A stretch of DNA of 64,000 bases from Candidatus Venteria ishoeyi (GTDB taxonomy: Bacteria; Pseudomonadota; Gammaproteobacteria; Beggiatoales; Beggiatoaceae): positions 62,001 to 126,000 of the forward strand of contig NZ_JAUCGJ010000004.1 of the NCBI RefSeq assembly GCF_030378065.1, read 5' to 3'. Below, piece by piece: positions 28,101 to 37,223 of this stretch; position 1 is the first letter of the stretch, and every line of letters starts with the position of its first letter. The notes below the pieces were generated by a model, which did no database searches, was not told the DNA's origin, and saw only the letters and a program-made list of their open reading frames with translations. The position numbers and the translations under genes were made by a program.

Positions 28101-28196
28101 ACCATTTTTCAGAAAGGCACTTATAAACGTGATGATTTACTGGCAGAAGTTCAGCAGCAACTGCGTTTGATTAGCGCTCAGGATTCAAATACCTGA
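25191..28196 (+). CDS. Hybrid histidine kinase: 2 TM, 2 PAS, HisKA, HATPase, 2 REC
   Basis: This is a 1001-residue membrane sensor kinase. TM1 at about 7-27 and TM2 at about 138-160 flank a small periplasmic loop. Two PAS domains follow (about 222-345 and 350-465; 'EEGVYDWNIETN' and 'SPIGLMLSDMDG'). HisKA has 'ANMSHELRTPLNAIIGYSEM', and the ATPase has 'RDTGIGMTDAQ' and '[10 protein letters not shown]'. Two receivers follow (about 745-860 and 868-990) with phospho-Asp in 'ITLDVMMPGMDGW' and 'ILLDLMMPEMDGF'. No Hpt or output domain is present, so phosphate must pass to a separate protein. No cognate partner lies adjacent. Confidence 0.92.
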   Translation: MMFNRRFLFLLLSGLLLLALLSLADGWLFYRQQQSELEQRIFTVQQQIQQDLQTFSSANASSQKRLQQLGEISGLQRLEIHQAQTLLAHWQATGKRSDMRIWQYPLLSKQQLGSKPSLNLLIGADLSLLKIQSRQRILQVFIGGSILLLLLFVLFSWLLHRHFQRPLSYIIHYIRNYQPEDQQNSLSLQTLLHSTSQEWSTLVEAIAETHQHLKGAYNKIRKSEERFELALQATEEGVYDWNIETNIVIFSPHWKALCGYADTEIDNHANEWFERIHPDDLHQVMSDVKSHLDKNTPFYNNIHRLKHKEGHYIWVRARGIASWDENGDPYRMVGTSQDITAQKAAEEKLRESEHFNRTLIDGSPIGLMLSDMDGNILEVNSAYAQIVGLPIAEIRKLSTWDLTPISYQEIERSQMRLLESSRHYGPFEKEYLHRDGHLVPVRVSGLLIEKQGTTFIWSSVEDITEQKRSEETLIRAKQLAESANLAKSQFIANMSHELRTPLNAIIGYSEMLREDAEDMEEKGFEEDLVKIHSAARHLLGLINDVLDLSKIEAGKMEIYNEVFSLEEMQGEIVATISPMLEDNGNVMELITDEDLGNMYADLTKVRQMLLNLLSNAAKFTENGTITLEITREIQTTNKEDREWIQFIVRDTGIGMTDAQLNNLFQAFTQADASTTRKYGGTGLGLVITKRFTEMMHGHIDVSSEYGQGTCFTIKLPSQHLTEADQVRLQKRMMLNEATFASLDTDSTVLVIDDNASIRELLKSYIERLGYHVVTASGGDEGLQLARESKPALITLDVMMPGMDGWMVLSALKTDPQLANTPVIMISMIEDKALGYSLGAADYLIKPVNQEQLRTVLARYRKPNSNEHLVMIVEDDAITRGMMEVMLNRAGWQVCSAENGKKALQVLAARDAQHIPHPDLILLDLMMPEMDGFEFVEEANKNHTWANIPIIVLTAKDITLEDRSRLQRQVHTIFQKGTYKRDDLLAEVQQQLRLISAQDSNT

Positions 28197-28264
28197 TCCA
28201 GTCATTTTCATTCTCTTTATTGTTATTTTAAGCCTTTGCCACCATTTTCATATCGATTCTCACC

Positions 28265-28345
28265 GTAATATCCTGAGTTCAGCGTAAGCTTCTTTTTGTG
28301 CTAATGGCACAAAAAACTGCTTACGTCTCACATTAAATTCTTGAT
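28265..28345. repeat. Palindromic intergenic repeat upstream of menB
   Basis: 'GCGTAAGCTTCTTTTTGTGC' and 'GCACAAAAAACTGCTTACG' form a long imperfect stem in the 239-base gap before menB. It shares its arms with 58729-58797 and 32948-33016. The rest of the gap is AT-rich with no gene. Confidence 0.6.
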
Positions 28346-28435
28346 AGTATGCGCAGGATTTCAGTATTTTTGGATAAAATATCTTATCTCAAATAAGCAA
28401 TTATTTGTTCACTACGCAACATTCAGGACTTTAAA

Positions 28436-29263
28436 ATGCCCGGCATAAACTGGCAAACGCCATCAAGCGTTGACTATCAAGACATCCTCTATCAGCAGGC
28501 GGATGGTATTGCAAAAATCACCATCAACCGACCTCAGGTGCGTAATGCGTTTCGCCCTGAAACCATTATGGAATTGTGTGATGCTTTCAGACGCGCACAA
28601 CATGACCATCACATTGGTGTCATTATTTTAACAGGGGCCGGTGATTTGGCATTTTGTGCAGGTGGTGATCAAAAAGTGCGTGGCGATGCAGGCTACCGGG
28701 ATGAGCAGGGGCATCAATACCTGAATGTTCTGGAATTGCAAAAACAAATCCGCAGCCTGCCCAAGCCAGTAATTGCAATGGTGGCGGGTTACGCAATTGG
28801 TGGCGGTCAGGTACTGCATTTGATTTGTGATCTGAGTATTGCCGCAGATAATGCCCGCTTTGGTCAAACCGGGCCACGGGTTGGCAGTTTTGACGGTGGT
28901 TTTGGTGCGGGCATACTGGCACGCACTGTGGGTTTGAAAAAAGCCAAGGAAATCTGGTTTCTATGCCGCCAATACGATGCGCAGCAAGCACTGGATATGG
29001 GATTGGTGAACACCGTAGTACCACTGGCAGAACTGGAGCAGGAAACAGTACGCTGGTGCCATGAGATATTATCCCATTCCCCTACCTCATTGGCCTTGCT
29101 GAAAGCCTCTTTTAATGCTGATACTGATGGCATGGCAGGTATTCAGGAACTGGCAGGCCATGCCACAGGCTTGTTTTACACAACCGCAGAAGCGCAGGAA
29201 GGGCGGGATGCCTTTCTGGAAAAACGCCCGGTTGATTTTACTAAATTTCGGGATGAGTCATGA
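28436..29263 (+). CDS. menB: 1,4-dihydroxy-2-naphthoyl-CoA synthase
   Basis: MenB closes the second ring of menaquinone by converting O-succinylbenzoyl-CoA to 1,4-dihydroxy-2-naphthoyl-CoA. This 275-residue crotonase-fold protein has '[14 protein letters not shown]', the oxyanion-hole segments '[15 protein letters not shown]' and '[18 protein letters not shown]', '[17 protein letters not shown]' and the C-terminal '[14 protein letters not shown]'. These identify MenB rather than a general enoyl-CoA hydratase. menA overlaps its stop codon by 4 bases (ATGA), so the two are co-translated. The rest of the menaquinone pathway is not in the window. Confidence 0.95.
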   Translation: MPGINWQTPSSVDYQDILYQQADGIAKITINRPQVRNAFRPETIMELCDAFRRAQHDHHIGVIILTGAGDLAFCAGGDQKVRGDAGYRDEQGHQYLNVLELQKQIRSLPKPVIAMVAGYAIGGGQVLHLICDLSIAADNARFGQTGPRVGSFDGGFGAGILARTVGLKKAKEIWFLCRQYDAQQALDMGLVNTVVPLAELEQETVRWCHEILSHSPTSLALLKASFNADTDGMAGIQELAGHATGLFYTTAEAQEGRDAFLEKRPVDFTKFRDES

Positions 29264-30129
29264 TCCCTGCCTGGTTAAATTATGCCTGGCTAATGATTCG
29301 CCCGAAAACATTAACTCTGGCAATCACGCCGTTGTTGGTTGCAACGAGCATAGCCTGGTCTGATACCGGGCAACTTAAGGGGGGCGTGATACTGGCGCTG
29401 GCATTAGCCGCTTTATTAATCCAGATAGCGACCAATATCCATAATGATGCCGCTGATTTTGAACGTGGCACTGATTCCGCAGCGCGTATCGGGCCTGCCA
29501 GGGCTGCGGCTCAAGGCTGGTTCAGTGCGCATCAGATCAAAAATGCAGCCCGGTTTTGTTTTGCAGCATTTTGGTTGCCGATGACTTATCTGGTTTGGAT
29601 CGGTGGTTGGTTATTTATTCCCATGGCATTGTTTACGGTATTTGTTGCTTACAGCTATACCGGCGGGCCGCGACCTATCTCCAACACACCGTTTGGCGAA
29701 GTAACTGTTTTTAGTTTTTTTGGGCTGATTGCCACAGGCAGTTTTTATTATCTGCAAACCTCACAATTATCAGTGGATATAGTCTGGTCAGGTGCTGCGC
29801 TGGGATTTTTTGCCGCCGCCGTGTTACTGGTTAATAATTATCGTGATCTGGAAACAGATCAAGATTCTGGTCGTTTAACACTGGTTTATTATCTGGGCAG
29901 AAAATACAGTCGCTGGCTGTATAGTGCGCTATTATTATTGCCTTTTTCAGTGCCTGCGCTGTTACCTGTTGAAACCGTGATTATTATGCTATTGCTGCCT
30001 ATGGCACTGTATCTGATTCGCCGCCTTTTTATTGAACCAGTAGGGCCAAATCTGAACTCATTACTTGCATCAACAGGCAAGCTGCAATTGTTGTATGGCT
30101 TGTTAATGGGAATTGCGTATATTGTCTAA
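29260..30129 (+). CDS. menA: 1,4-dihydroxy-2-naphthoate polyprenyltransferase
   Basis: MenA attaches the polyprenyl tail to 1,4-dihydroxy-2-naphthoate in the inner membrane, giving demethylmenaquinone. This 289-residue protein has about eight hydrophobic helices. The two aspartate-rich UbiA-family motifs are seen as '[15 protein letters not shown]' and '[17 protein letters not shown]'. The start ATG overlaps the menB stop. Menaquinone is a low-potential quinone, so this pair fits the quinol-oxidising cytochrome locus about 18 kb downstream. That link is inference. Confidence 0.94.
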   Translation: MIPAWLNYAWLMIRPKTLTLAITPLLVATSIAWSDTGQLKGGVILALALAALLIQIATNIHNDAADFERGTDSAARIGPARAAAQGWFSAHQIKNAARFCFAAFWLPMTYLVWIGGWLFIPMALFTVFVAYSYTGGPRPISNTPFGEVTVFSFFGLIATGSFYYLQTSQLSVDIVWSGAALGFFAAAVLLVNNYRDLETDQDSGRLTLVYYLGRKYSRWLYSALLLLPFSVPALLPVETVIIMLLLPMALYLIRRLFIEPVGPNLNSLLASTGKLQLLYGLLMGIAYIV

Positions 30130-30202
30130 TTTAAGTTTTTCCGGTGATATTGGCCCGGCGATATTGGCCCGCTGCCATTGCATGAATTTCCTTAAAAGCT
30201 GA

Positions 30203-30846
30203 ATAAACAACCACTCGCTAAAAGACGGGTGGGTTAGAGCGTTTGGCGGCTGAAAGCCGAGATACAGGGCAGACAAGCCCTGTTGTTTAGCCCCAACGGG
30301 GCGCATTAATATAGCCAAGGGCAACGCCCCACTACCATTAACTTAAAGAGCCCAATCCTCGGATTGGGAGCCTAAAAAGCACACCCAAGCCAAGGCTTGA
30401 CCTCCTTTAAACTTTTGTGCCAGTATTAAGTTTAGACTTTTGGTTAAAAATTATTGCTTTATTCTCATTGGGTGAGCAAGTATATCCCTGAAAGGGATAA
30501 ACATACTAGCCTGGGGCAGCGCCCCAGGCAGGTTATTTTGTTGAATTAGAGTCCTGAAAGGGTGATACATCAGAGGGCGCATCATTTATGTATCGCCCTT
30601 TCAGGGCTCTGGTATCATCACATTACACACCCAGGGCGTTGCCCTGGGCTAGTATGTTTTGCCCCTTTGGGGCTTGAATACTTTCTTAAGTTAATGGCAG
30701 TGGGGCGCTGCCCCAAGCTATATTAAAATACCCCTTTGGGGGTGTTAGCGCTAAAACCCATATTTTAAGTTTTACCGTTAAACATTAGAGATAAATCTGT
30801 TCGCCTGAAAGGCGAAGGTTTTAACCTTGTGCATGGAAAATAAAAA
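30203..30846. repeat. Giant nested palindromic repeat, long copy
   Basis: The ends match 2727-3028. Three inverted-repeat pairs are nested: outer arms about 30296-30347 and 30687-30735, middle arms about 30487-30527 and 30632-30671, inner arms about 30547-30569 and 30589-30611. A separate hairpin sits at 30351-30368. The outer arm begins 'CATTAATATAGCCAAGGGC', the middle 'CATACTAGCCTGGGGC', the inner 'TCCTGAAAGGGTGATACAT'. I see no gene between 30130 and 30912. Confidence 0.85.
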
Positions 30847-30912
30847 TCACAACAAGTTTCTCAGCTCAGCGTTCCGGGAAAACCTTAAGACTCCCGGAAC
30901 AGGCATGATTAT

Positions 30913-32811
<1,899 letters not shown>

Positions 32812-32847
32812 CTAAATAAAAAAGGTGAGGATTTATATGAATATGCA

Positions 32848-32868
32848 TTCCCACGCTTTGCGTGGGAA
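32848..32868. repeat. Hairpin of the 'CCCACGC...GCGTGGG' family
   Basis: A perfect 9-bp stem, TTCCCACGC with GCGTGGGAA, lies upstream of thiC. Similar hairpins lie at 40067-40101, 46950-46977 and 51090-51105. Confidence 0.6.
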
Positions 32869-32947
32869 CGAGAGGTAAGTCGTTAATCTGGACTCGACGT
32901 AAGGTTTTTTAATGAAAACCACTTAAATTCAGCACACACTATCAATA

Positions 32948-33016
32948 AACAACGTGAGGCGGAAGCGGTTTTCAGCCGCATAGCGGATGAAAGAAGCTTA
33001 CGTCAAATTCAGATTA
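32948..33016. repeat. Palindromic intergenic repeat between hisC and thiC
   Basis: This contains 'GTGAGGCGGAAGCGGTTTTC' and 'GATGAAAGAAGCTTACGTC'. It is the inverted counterpart of 58729-58797. With the hairpin at 32848-32868 it fills most of the 282-base gap; no gene is seen there. Confidence 0.6.
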
Positions 33017-33081
33017 ACTAAATTATACTAACAATAATGGCGACATATAAAATAACAAGCTGGAAGTTAAGACCATGCAGT

Positions 33082-34191
33082 CTATGCCAGGATTTGTTGC
33101 AATGCCTGAATACAGCGCACATTTTCAGCAGGTGAGCCAATACTGATGCGTAAAAAACCGGGTAATTCATAGTTTTCTATCGGGCGCACAATCACACCAA
33201 GCCGCAACAATGCTTCATAAACATGCGCTGCGGCCTTGCCGGTGTCCACTGCAATAAAATTACCTTTAGAAGGGATAAAGTTCAGCCCCATTTGTTTGAA
33301 GGCTGTTTCATATTGCTGCATACCGGCCTGGTTGTCTTGTGCAACCTGTTGCAGATAAGTCTGCTCTTGCAAGGCATGTTCTGCGGCGAGCAAGGCCAAA
33401 CTATTGACATTAAATGGCTGGCGAATACGGTTGAGTAAGTCTGCAATTTCCGGGGAAGACAGGCTGTAACCCACGCGCAAACCCGCTAGACCGTAGGCTT
33501 TGGAAAAAGTACGGGTGATAATTAAATTGGAATAATGTGGCAGCCATTGAATACTGTCATGCCCGGTATCGGCTTGCAGATATTCAAAATAGGCTTCATC
33601 CAGCACCACAACAACTTTCTTGGGTACTTGTTTGAGAAAATTTTCCAGCGCGCCAGCTTTCAGCCAGGTACCAGTGGGGTTGTTGGGATTGGCAATAAAA
33701 ATCACCCGGGTATTGTCGGTAATGGCGGCAGCCATCGCCTCTAAGTCATGACCATAGGCGGTTGCGGGTACTTTCTGGATTTCTGCGCTCAGGGCTTGCG
33801 CTGCCAGTGAATAAACTGCAAATGCATGTTGTGAAAATAAAATACCCTGACCTGCCTGGACAAAACAACGTGCAATCAGCTCTAACACATCATTAGAACC
33901 ATTACCTAAGGTCACTTGTGTATCCATGACAGCATAGTGTTTTGCCAGCGCGGCTTTCAGCGCAAAACCACTGCCATCAGGATAACGCGCAATCGTGTCT
34001 GCTGATAGCTGTTGGCTTAGCACTTGTAAAACTTTGGGCGCAGGCCCGCTCGGGTTTTCATTGGAAGCCAGTTTAATGGCTTCCTGAATACCGTATTCAC
34101 GCTCCAGTTCTTCCAGCGGTTTACCGGGTTGATAAGGTGTCAGTTTTTGTACGCCAGGCGTGGCAAGCGAAAGATAATCACACATATTCAA
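33082..34191 (-). CDS. hisC: Histidinol-phosphate aminotransferase
   Basis: HisC is the PLP enzyme that converts imidazole acetol phosphate to histidinol phosphate in histidine synthesis. This 369-residue protein has 'LASNENPSGPAPKVL', 'NPNNPTGTWLK', 'LDEAYFEYL' and the PLP-lysine in 'TRTFSKAYGLAGLRVGY'. Length is normal. It stands alone, not in a his operon. It may also serve aromatic transamination, as some HisC paralogues do. The start may be the ATG at 34191 or the one six bases later. Confidence 0.93.
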   Translation of the reverse strand: MNMCDYLSLATPGVQKLTPYQPGKPLEELEREYGIQEAIKLASNENPSGPAPKVLQVLSQQLSADTIARYPDGSGFALKAALAKHYAVMDTQVTLGNGSNDVLELIARCFVQAGQGILFSQHAFAVYSLAAQALSAEIQKVPATAYGHDLEAMAAAITDNTRVIFIANPNNPTGTWLKAGALENFLKQVPKKVVVVLDEAYFEYLQADTGHDSIQWLPHYSNLIITRTFSKAYGLAGLRVGYSLSSPEIADLLNRIRQPFNVNSLALLAAEHALQEQTYLQQVAQDNQAGMQQYETAFKQMGLNFIPSKGNFIAVDTGKAAAHVYEALLRLGVIVRPIENYELPGFLRISIGSPAENVRCIQALQQILA

Positions 34192-34344
34192 GACTTCTGA
34201 GGTTTTGAGTAAACTTTGAATTTTAGCACATGAGAGTAGTGGTGGATTGTAATACCAATCACAATAAACTTCCCAGCTTTTGCTTCAATACTGTCTTGTT
34301 ACTCCTCTAAAAAATGCACTCACTATTATAAAGCTGATGATGTA

Positions 34345-36138
34345 CTATTGTGATTGCTGACGCAATGCCCGTACCTTTTTTAAATTATCCTGAGTCACCG
34401 CATTATCGGGATCTAATACCAGCACCTCATTATAGAGTTTTTCAGCTTCATCAAAACGCCCGGTTGATCCCATCAAGCTGGCAAGGTTGGCGCGCGCAGT
34501 GATGCTGTTAGGATAGGTTTTAATGGCATGCCTCAGATTGTTTTCAGCTCTTGGGTAATCTTTACGTGCAAAATAAATATTGGCACGGTTAATTAAAAAT
34601 TTGGAGCGCAGTAAAGGCGGCATGGGATAGGCCATGACATCTTTGGTCAATTTCAGCGCTTCGTCATAACGTTCCAGGTGTTTTAAGGCAACAATCAGAT
34701 TAATGACATCCACCGTATTAATAATGCCTTTGCCACTGGCTTGTTGTATCTGCATGGAACGCTGCAAAGACTGCATGGCGAGTTTGGGCTGTTGAGTTTG
34801 TAAATAATGCTTGCCCAGGATAGACCAGCCACGCGCCTTATTAGGCGCGTGTTTCACATTATCATGCCACAAGGCCACCGGGTTACGCCAGGTTTCATTA
34901 CGTTGCCAGGTTTGCATGGCAAACAACACTAATAATACCAGCCCCAGAATCGTGATAGCCTGTCTATCCAGTAAACGCGGCAGCCATAATAATAAGACGA
35001 TTGCCACTAATAAACTTAGACCTAAATCCGGTAAATAAGTGCGATGTTCAAACACCACATCACGGATGGGAATTAGACTGGACTCAACACTGTGCGCCAG
35101 ATAATAAAATAAAATCGCAAAAGCCAGCAACGGCATTTTGCGCATTAACCATAATGCCATGCCTATCATGGCAACATGCCCAAGCAAAGCGGCGACCACC
35201 TTAGCATTGGCAAACCCTGTCAGCGCAATCAGATCATAATCAATGTGCAGCCCCACCGGGATAAAAAATAATTTGACATAATGCCAGATTACCGTAGTTT
35301 GGGTTGCCAGATATTCCATACGTGAAATACTGGTGGTCTCCCGGCTCATTGCCTGCATGGCTTCCAGGGAAAATGGACGATATTCAAAGCCATAAGCCAG
35401 AATCAGCCAGAGACTCAGTAAAGCCAGTAACACCAGAGCGATTTCAATTAGAAAGCGTTTCAGGGTTTCCCGGAAAAAAATACCTTCAATCAATAACAAG
35501 GCAAAGGGCAAGGTGGCGGTATTTTGTTTGGTAAAAAATGCCAGTGCGGCAAATAGCAGACAAAACCCTATCCATAAACTGCGCTGGGTGATGCTATTTG
35601 CCAGTCGCGCCTGCACAAAAGCCAGCATGGTCAGGATATAAAATAAAGCCGCCATCGCCGCCAGACGCTGCACGATATAGGTGACAGCCTGCGTATGCAA
35701 AGGGTGCAAGGCAAACAGCAGGGCGGCAAACACAGGGATGCCAATCAGCGCCAGTGGTGGCAGCTTATCTTGCAGGCGCGGCGTGCGCAGCAGACGGTGT
35801 AAAAAACCATAAATAGCCAGACTGACCAACAGATGAATAAAAATATTTACCAGATGATAGCCAGTTAAACCAAACTGATGCACCTGATAATTCAAGGCAA
35901 AACTGAGATAACCCACCACGCGCGGCGGTGCGTAATGCCAGATTGTCTCCAATCCCTGACCCAGGTAAATCACCGGGTTCTCCCTAATGGAAGAAAAATC
36001 ATCCATATAAAACGGTACATCCAGGGTATGGAAATAAACCGCGACAATTGCAATGGCAATCAATAACAGATGGAATAAGGGCGATGACAGATATTTTTTA
36101 AATTCTGGCGTTGTTGCAGTTGTTTGTGTTTGACTCAT
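34345..36138 (-). CDS. Polytopic membrane protein with C-terminal TPR (TMTC-like glycosyltransferase fold)
   Basis: This 597-residue protein starts at ATG 36138; an ATG at 36156 would add six residues. About ten to twelve hydrophobic helices span residues 20-420. An early lumen-type loop, 'FYMDDFSSIRENPVIY', has the acidic pair typical of GT-C glycosyltransferases. The last ~170 residues are TPR repeats ('AENNLRHAIKTYPNSITARA', 'EAEKLYNEVLVLDPDN'). This layout matches bacterial relatives of TMTC O-mannosyltransferases. Donor and acceptor are unknown; no glycan genes lie adjacent. Confidence 0.7.
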   Translation of the reverse strand: MSQTQTTATTPEFKKYLSSPLFHLLLIAIAIVAVYFHTLDVPFYMDDFSSIRENPVIYLGQGLETIWHYAPPRVVGYLSFALNYQVHQFGLTGYHLVNIFIHLLVSLAIYGFLHRLLRTPRLQDKLPPLALIGIPVFAALLFALHPLHTQAVTYIVQRLAAMAALFYILTMLAFVQARLANSITQRSLWIGFCLLFAALAFFTKQNTATLPFALLLIEGIFFRETLKRFLIEIALVLLALLSLWLILAYGFEYRPFSLEAMQAMSRETTSISRMEYLATQTTVIWHYVKLFFIPVGLHIDYDLIALTGFANAKVVAALLGHVAMIGMALWLMRKMPLLAFAILFYYLAHSVESSLIPIRDVVFEHRTYLPDLGLSLLVAIVLLLWLPRLLDRQAITILGLVLLVLFAMQTWQRNETWRNPVALWHDNVKHAPNKARGWSILGKHYLQTQQPKLAMQSLQRSMQIQQASGKGIINTVDVINLIVALKHLERYDEALKLTKDVMAYPMPPLLRSKFLINRANIYFARKDYPRAENNLRHAIKTYPNSITARANLASLMGSTGRFDEAEKLYNEVLVLDPDNAVTQDNLKKVRALRQQSQ

Positions 36139-36164
36139 ACGGTTTTTATTTTCCATGTATATTA

Positions 36165-36323
36165 GGTAACTCGCAGCGAATAATACCCCCCATTTCGCTG
36201 GTCTTTTCCCCCGTTTTCTGCGTTGTAAAAACCGTTACATAGCTCACTATGCGCCGGTTTTCACGCCTTGAAAACGGATAAAAATCCTGCGCGCTACGGG
36301 GGCGTTATTTCTTGCGAGTTACC
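36165..36323. mobile_element. 159-bp MITE-like element
   Basis: Imperfect 26-bp inverted ends (36165-36190 and 36298-36323) flank a core homologous to 3173-3266 in opposite orientation. The right end is partly duplicated in tandem ('TTATTTCTTGCGAGTTRCC' twice, 36305-36343). It occupies most of the 319-base gap between the TPR protein and rhombosortase genes. No gene is seen in that gap. Confidence 0.7.
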
Positions 36324-36457
36324 TTATTTCTTGCGAGTTGCCTTATTGTAACACTTAGTCAATCTCCAAAAACTGTTTCCAGATTTTGTAAAAATTCAGC
36401 CGTGTATTAACATGGGTATTCACATGGCTTGAAATAAATTGAATAATTGCGTAAACC

Positions 36458-37033
36458 ATGCCTTACCGAAATTTATCCTGTTCCGTTATTGTACTCACTC
36501 TCATTGCCAGTCTTTGTCTGCTCATACAATTCAATAATACTGAGTTATTTCCAATCCTGCGTTATGAACGTAACCCTATTGCTGAGGGGGAATATTGGCG
36601 TTTTTTAAGTGGGCATCTGCTGCATTTAAACTGGCTTCATCTCTTATTTAACCTGCTTGGCTTATTTTTGCTTTGGGCATTCAGGCCCGTTGGCTTTAAC
36701 TGTTATGCCTTAATCGCTTTGTTGATATTGTCCGCCTTTGGCATCAGCACCGGATTAAGCCTGTTTTCACCTCACATCAGTTGGTATGTCGGTTTGTCCG
36801 GTATTTTGCACGCTTTGTGGATGGCAATTGCCTGGCTGCAAAAAAATACCATGCTGGGCTTGGGCTTGCTGGCATTCTTAGCATTTAAGTTGCTTGGGGA
36901 ATGGTTATGGGGTGGATTAGGGATGACGGCTCAGCTTATCAGCGGCACAGTGGTGACTGATGCCCATTTGTATGGTGCCATTACGGGTTGGCTGCTTGTG
37001 CTGCTTTTTCCTGTCATCAAATCCAAACGATAG
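36458..37033 (+). CDS. rrtA: Rhombosortase (rhomboid-family intramembrane protease)
   Basis: This is a 191-residue rhomboid-family protein with about six helices. It matches rhombosortase, the protease thought to process GlyGly-CTERM proteins after type II secretion. Visible features are 'YWRFLSGHLLHLNWLHLLFN', the nucleophile Ser in 'YVGLSGILHALW' and the catalytic His in 'DAHLYGAITGW'. The next gene encodes a multiheme cytochrome ending in a GlyGly-CTERM tail, the expected substrate. Adjacent placement of protease and substrate makes the assignment strong. Confidence 0.9.
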   Translation: MPYRNLSCSVIVLTLIASLCLLIQFNNTELFPILRYERNPIAEGEYWRFLSGHLLHLNWLHLLFNLLGLFLLWAFRPVGFNCYALIALLILSAFGISTGLSLFSPHISWYVGLSGILHALWMAIAWLQKNTMLGLGLLAFLAFKLLGEWLWGGLGMTAQLISGTVVTDAHLYGAITGWLLVLLFPVIKSKR

Positions 37034-37068
37034 CCCCATCACAGGGGTTTATCAGATATTGATCGAGG

Positions 37069-37096
37069 TATATCACCTATATCTGCGTTATATCAC
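37069..37096 (+). promoter_or_regulatory. Repeated TATATCAC, candidate activator site
   Basis: TATATCAC occurs at 37069-37076 and 37089-37096, 20 bp apart (about two helical turns). It lies about 60-85 bp upstream of the -24 element. This placement suits an enhancer-binding protein. Binding is inferred only. Confidence 0.4.
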
Positions 37097-37152
37097 ACAC
37101 TTATTTTTTGCTGAAAAATAACTAATTATTTGTTTTTAATAAGAAATAATTA

Positions 37153-37168
37153 TGGTGTGAATTTTGCT
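37153..37168 (+). promoter_or_regulatory. Sigma-54 (-24/-12) promoter
   Basis: TGGTGTGAATTTTGCT has GG at 37154-37155 and GC at 37166-37167 with the exact 10-base spacing, and agrees with the consensus TGGYRYRN4TTGC. It lies about 57 bases upstream of the octaheme cytochrome start. A sigma-54-type regulator is encoded in the same region (56682-58061). Confidence 0.75.
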
Positions 37169-37223
37169 GTTGCTTAGCTCTTTAATATTTTTTTAATTGG
37201 CAAAGGGAATCGCAGGAGAAACC

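Noticed and set aside
30103-30324. Minus-strand reading frame encoding a 73-residue peptide
   Set aside because: It overlaps the end of menA and the palindromic repeat; no RBS or domain; judged a by-product of the repeat.
36429-36450. Second sigma-54 promoter before the rhombosortase gene
   Set aside because: GG-N10-GC spacing is present but the -12 element reads TGGC instead of TTGC and the rest fits poorly.
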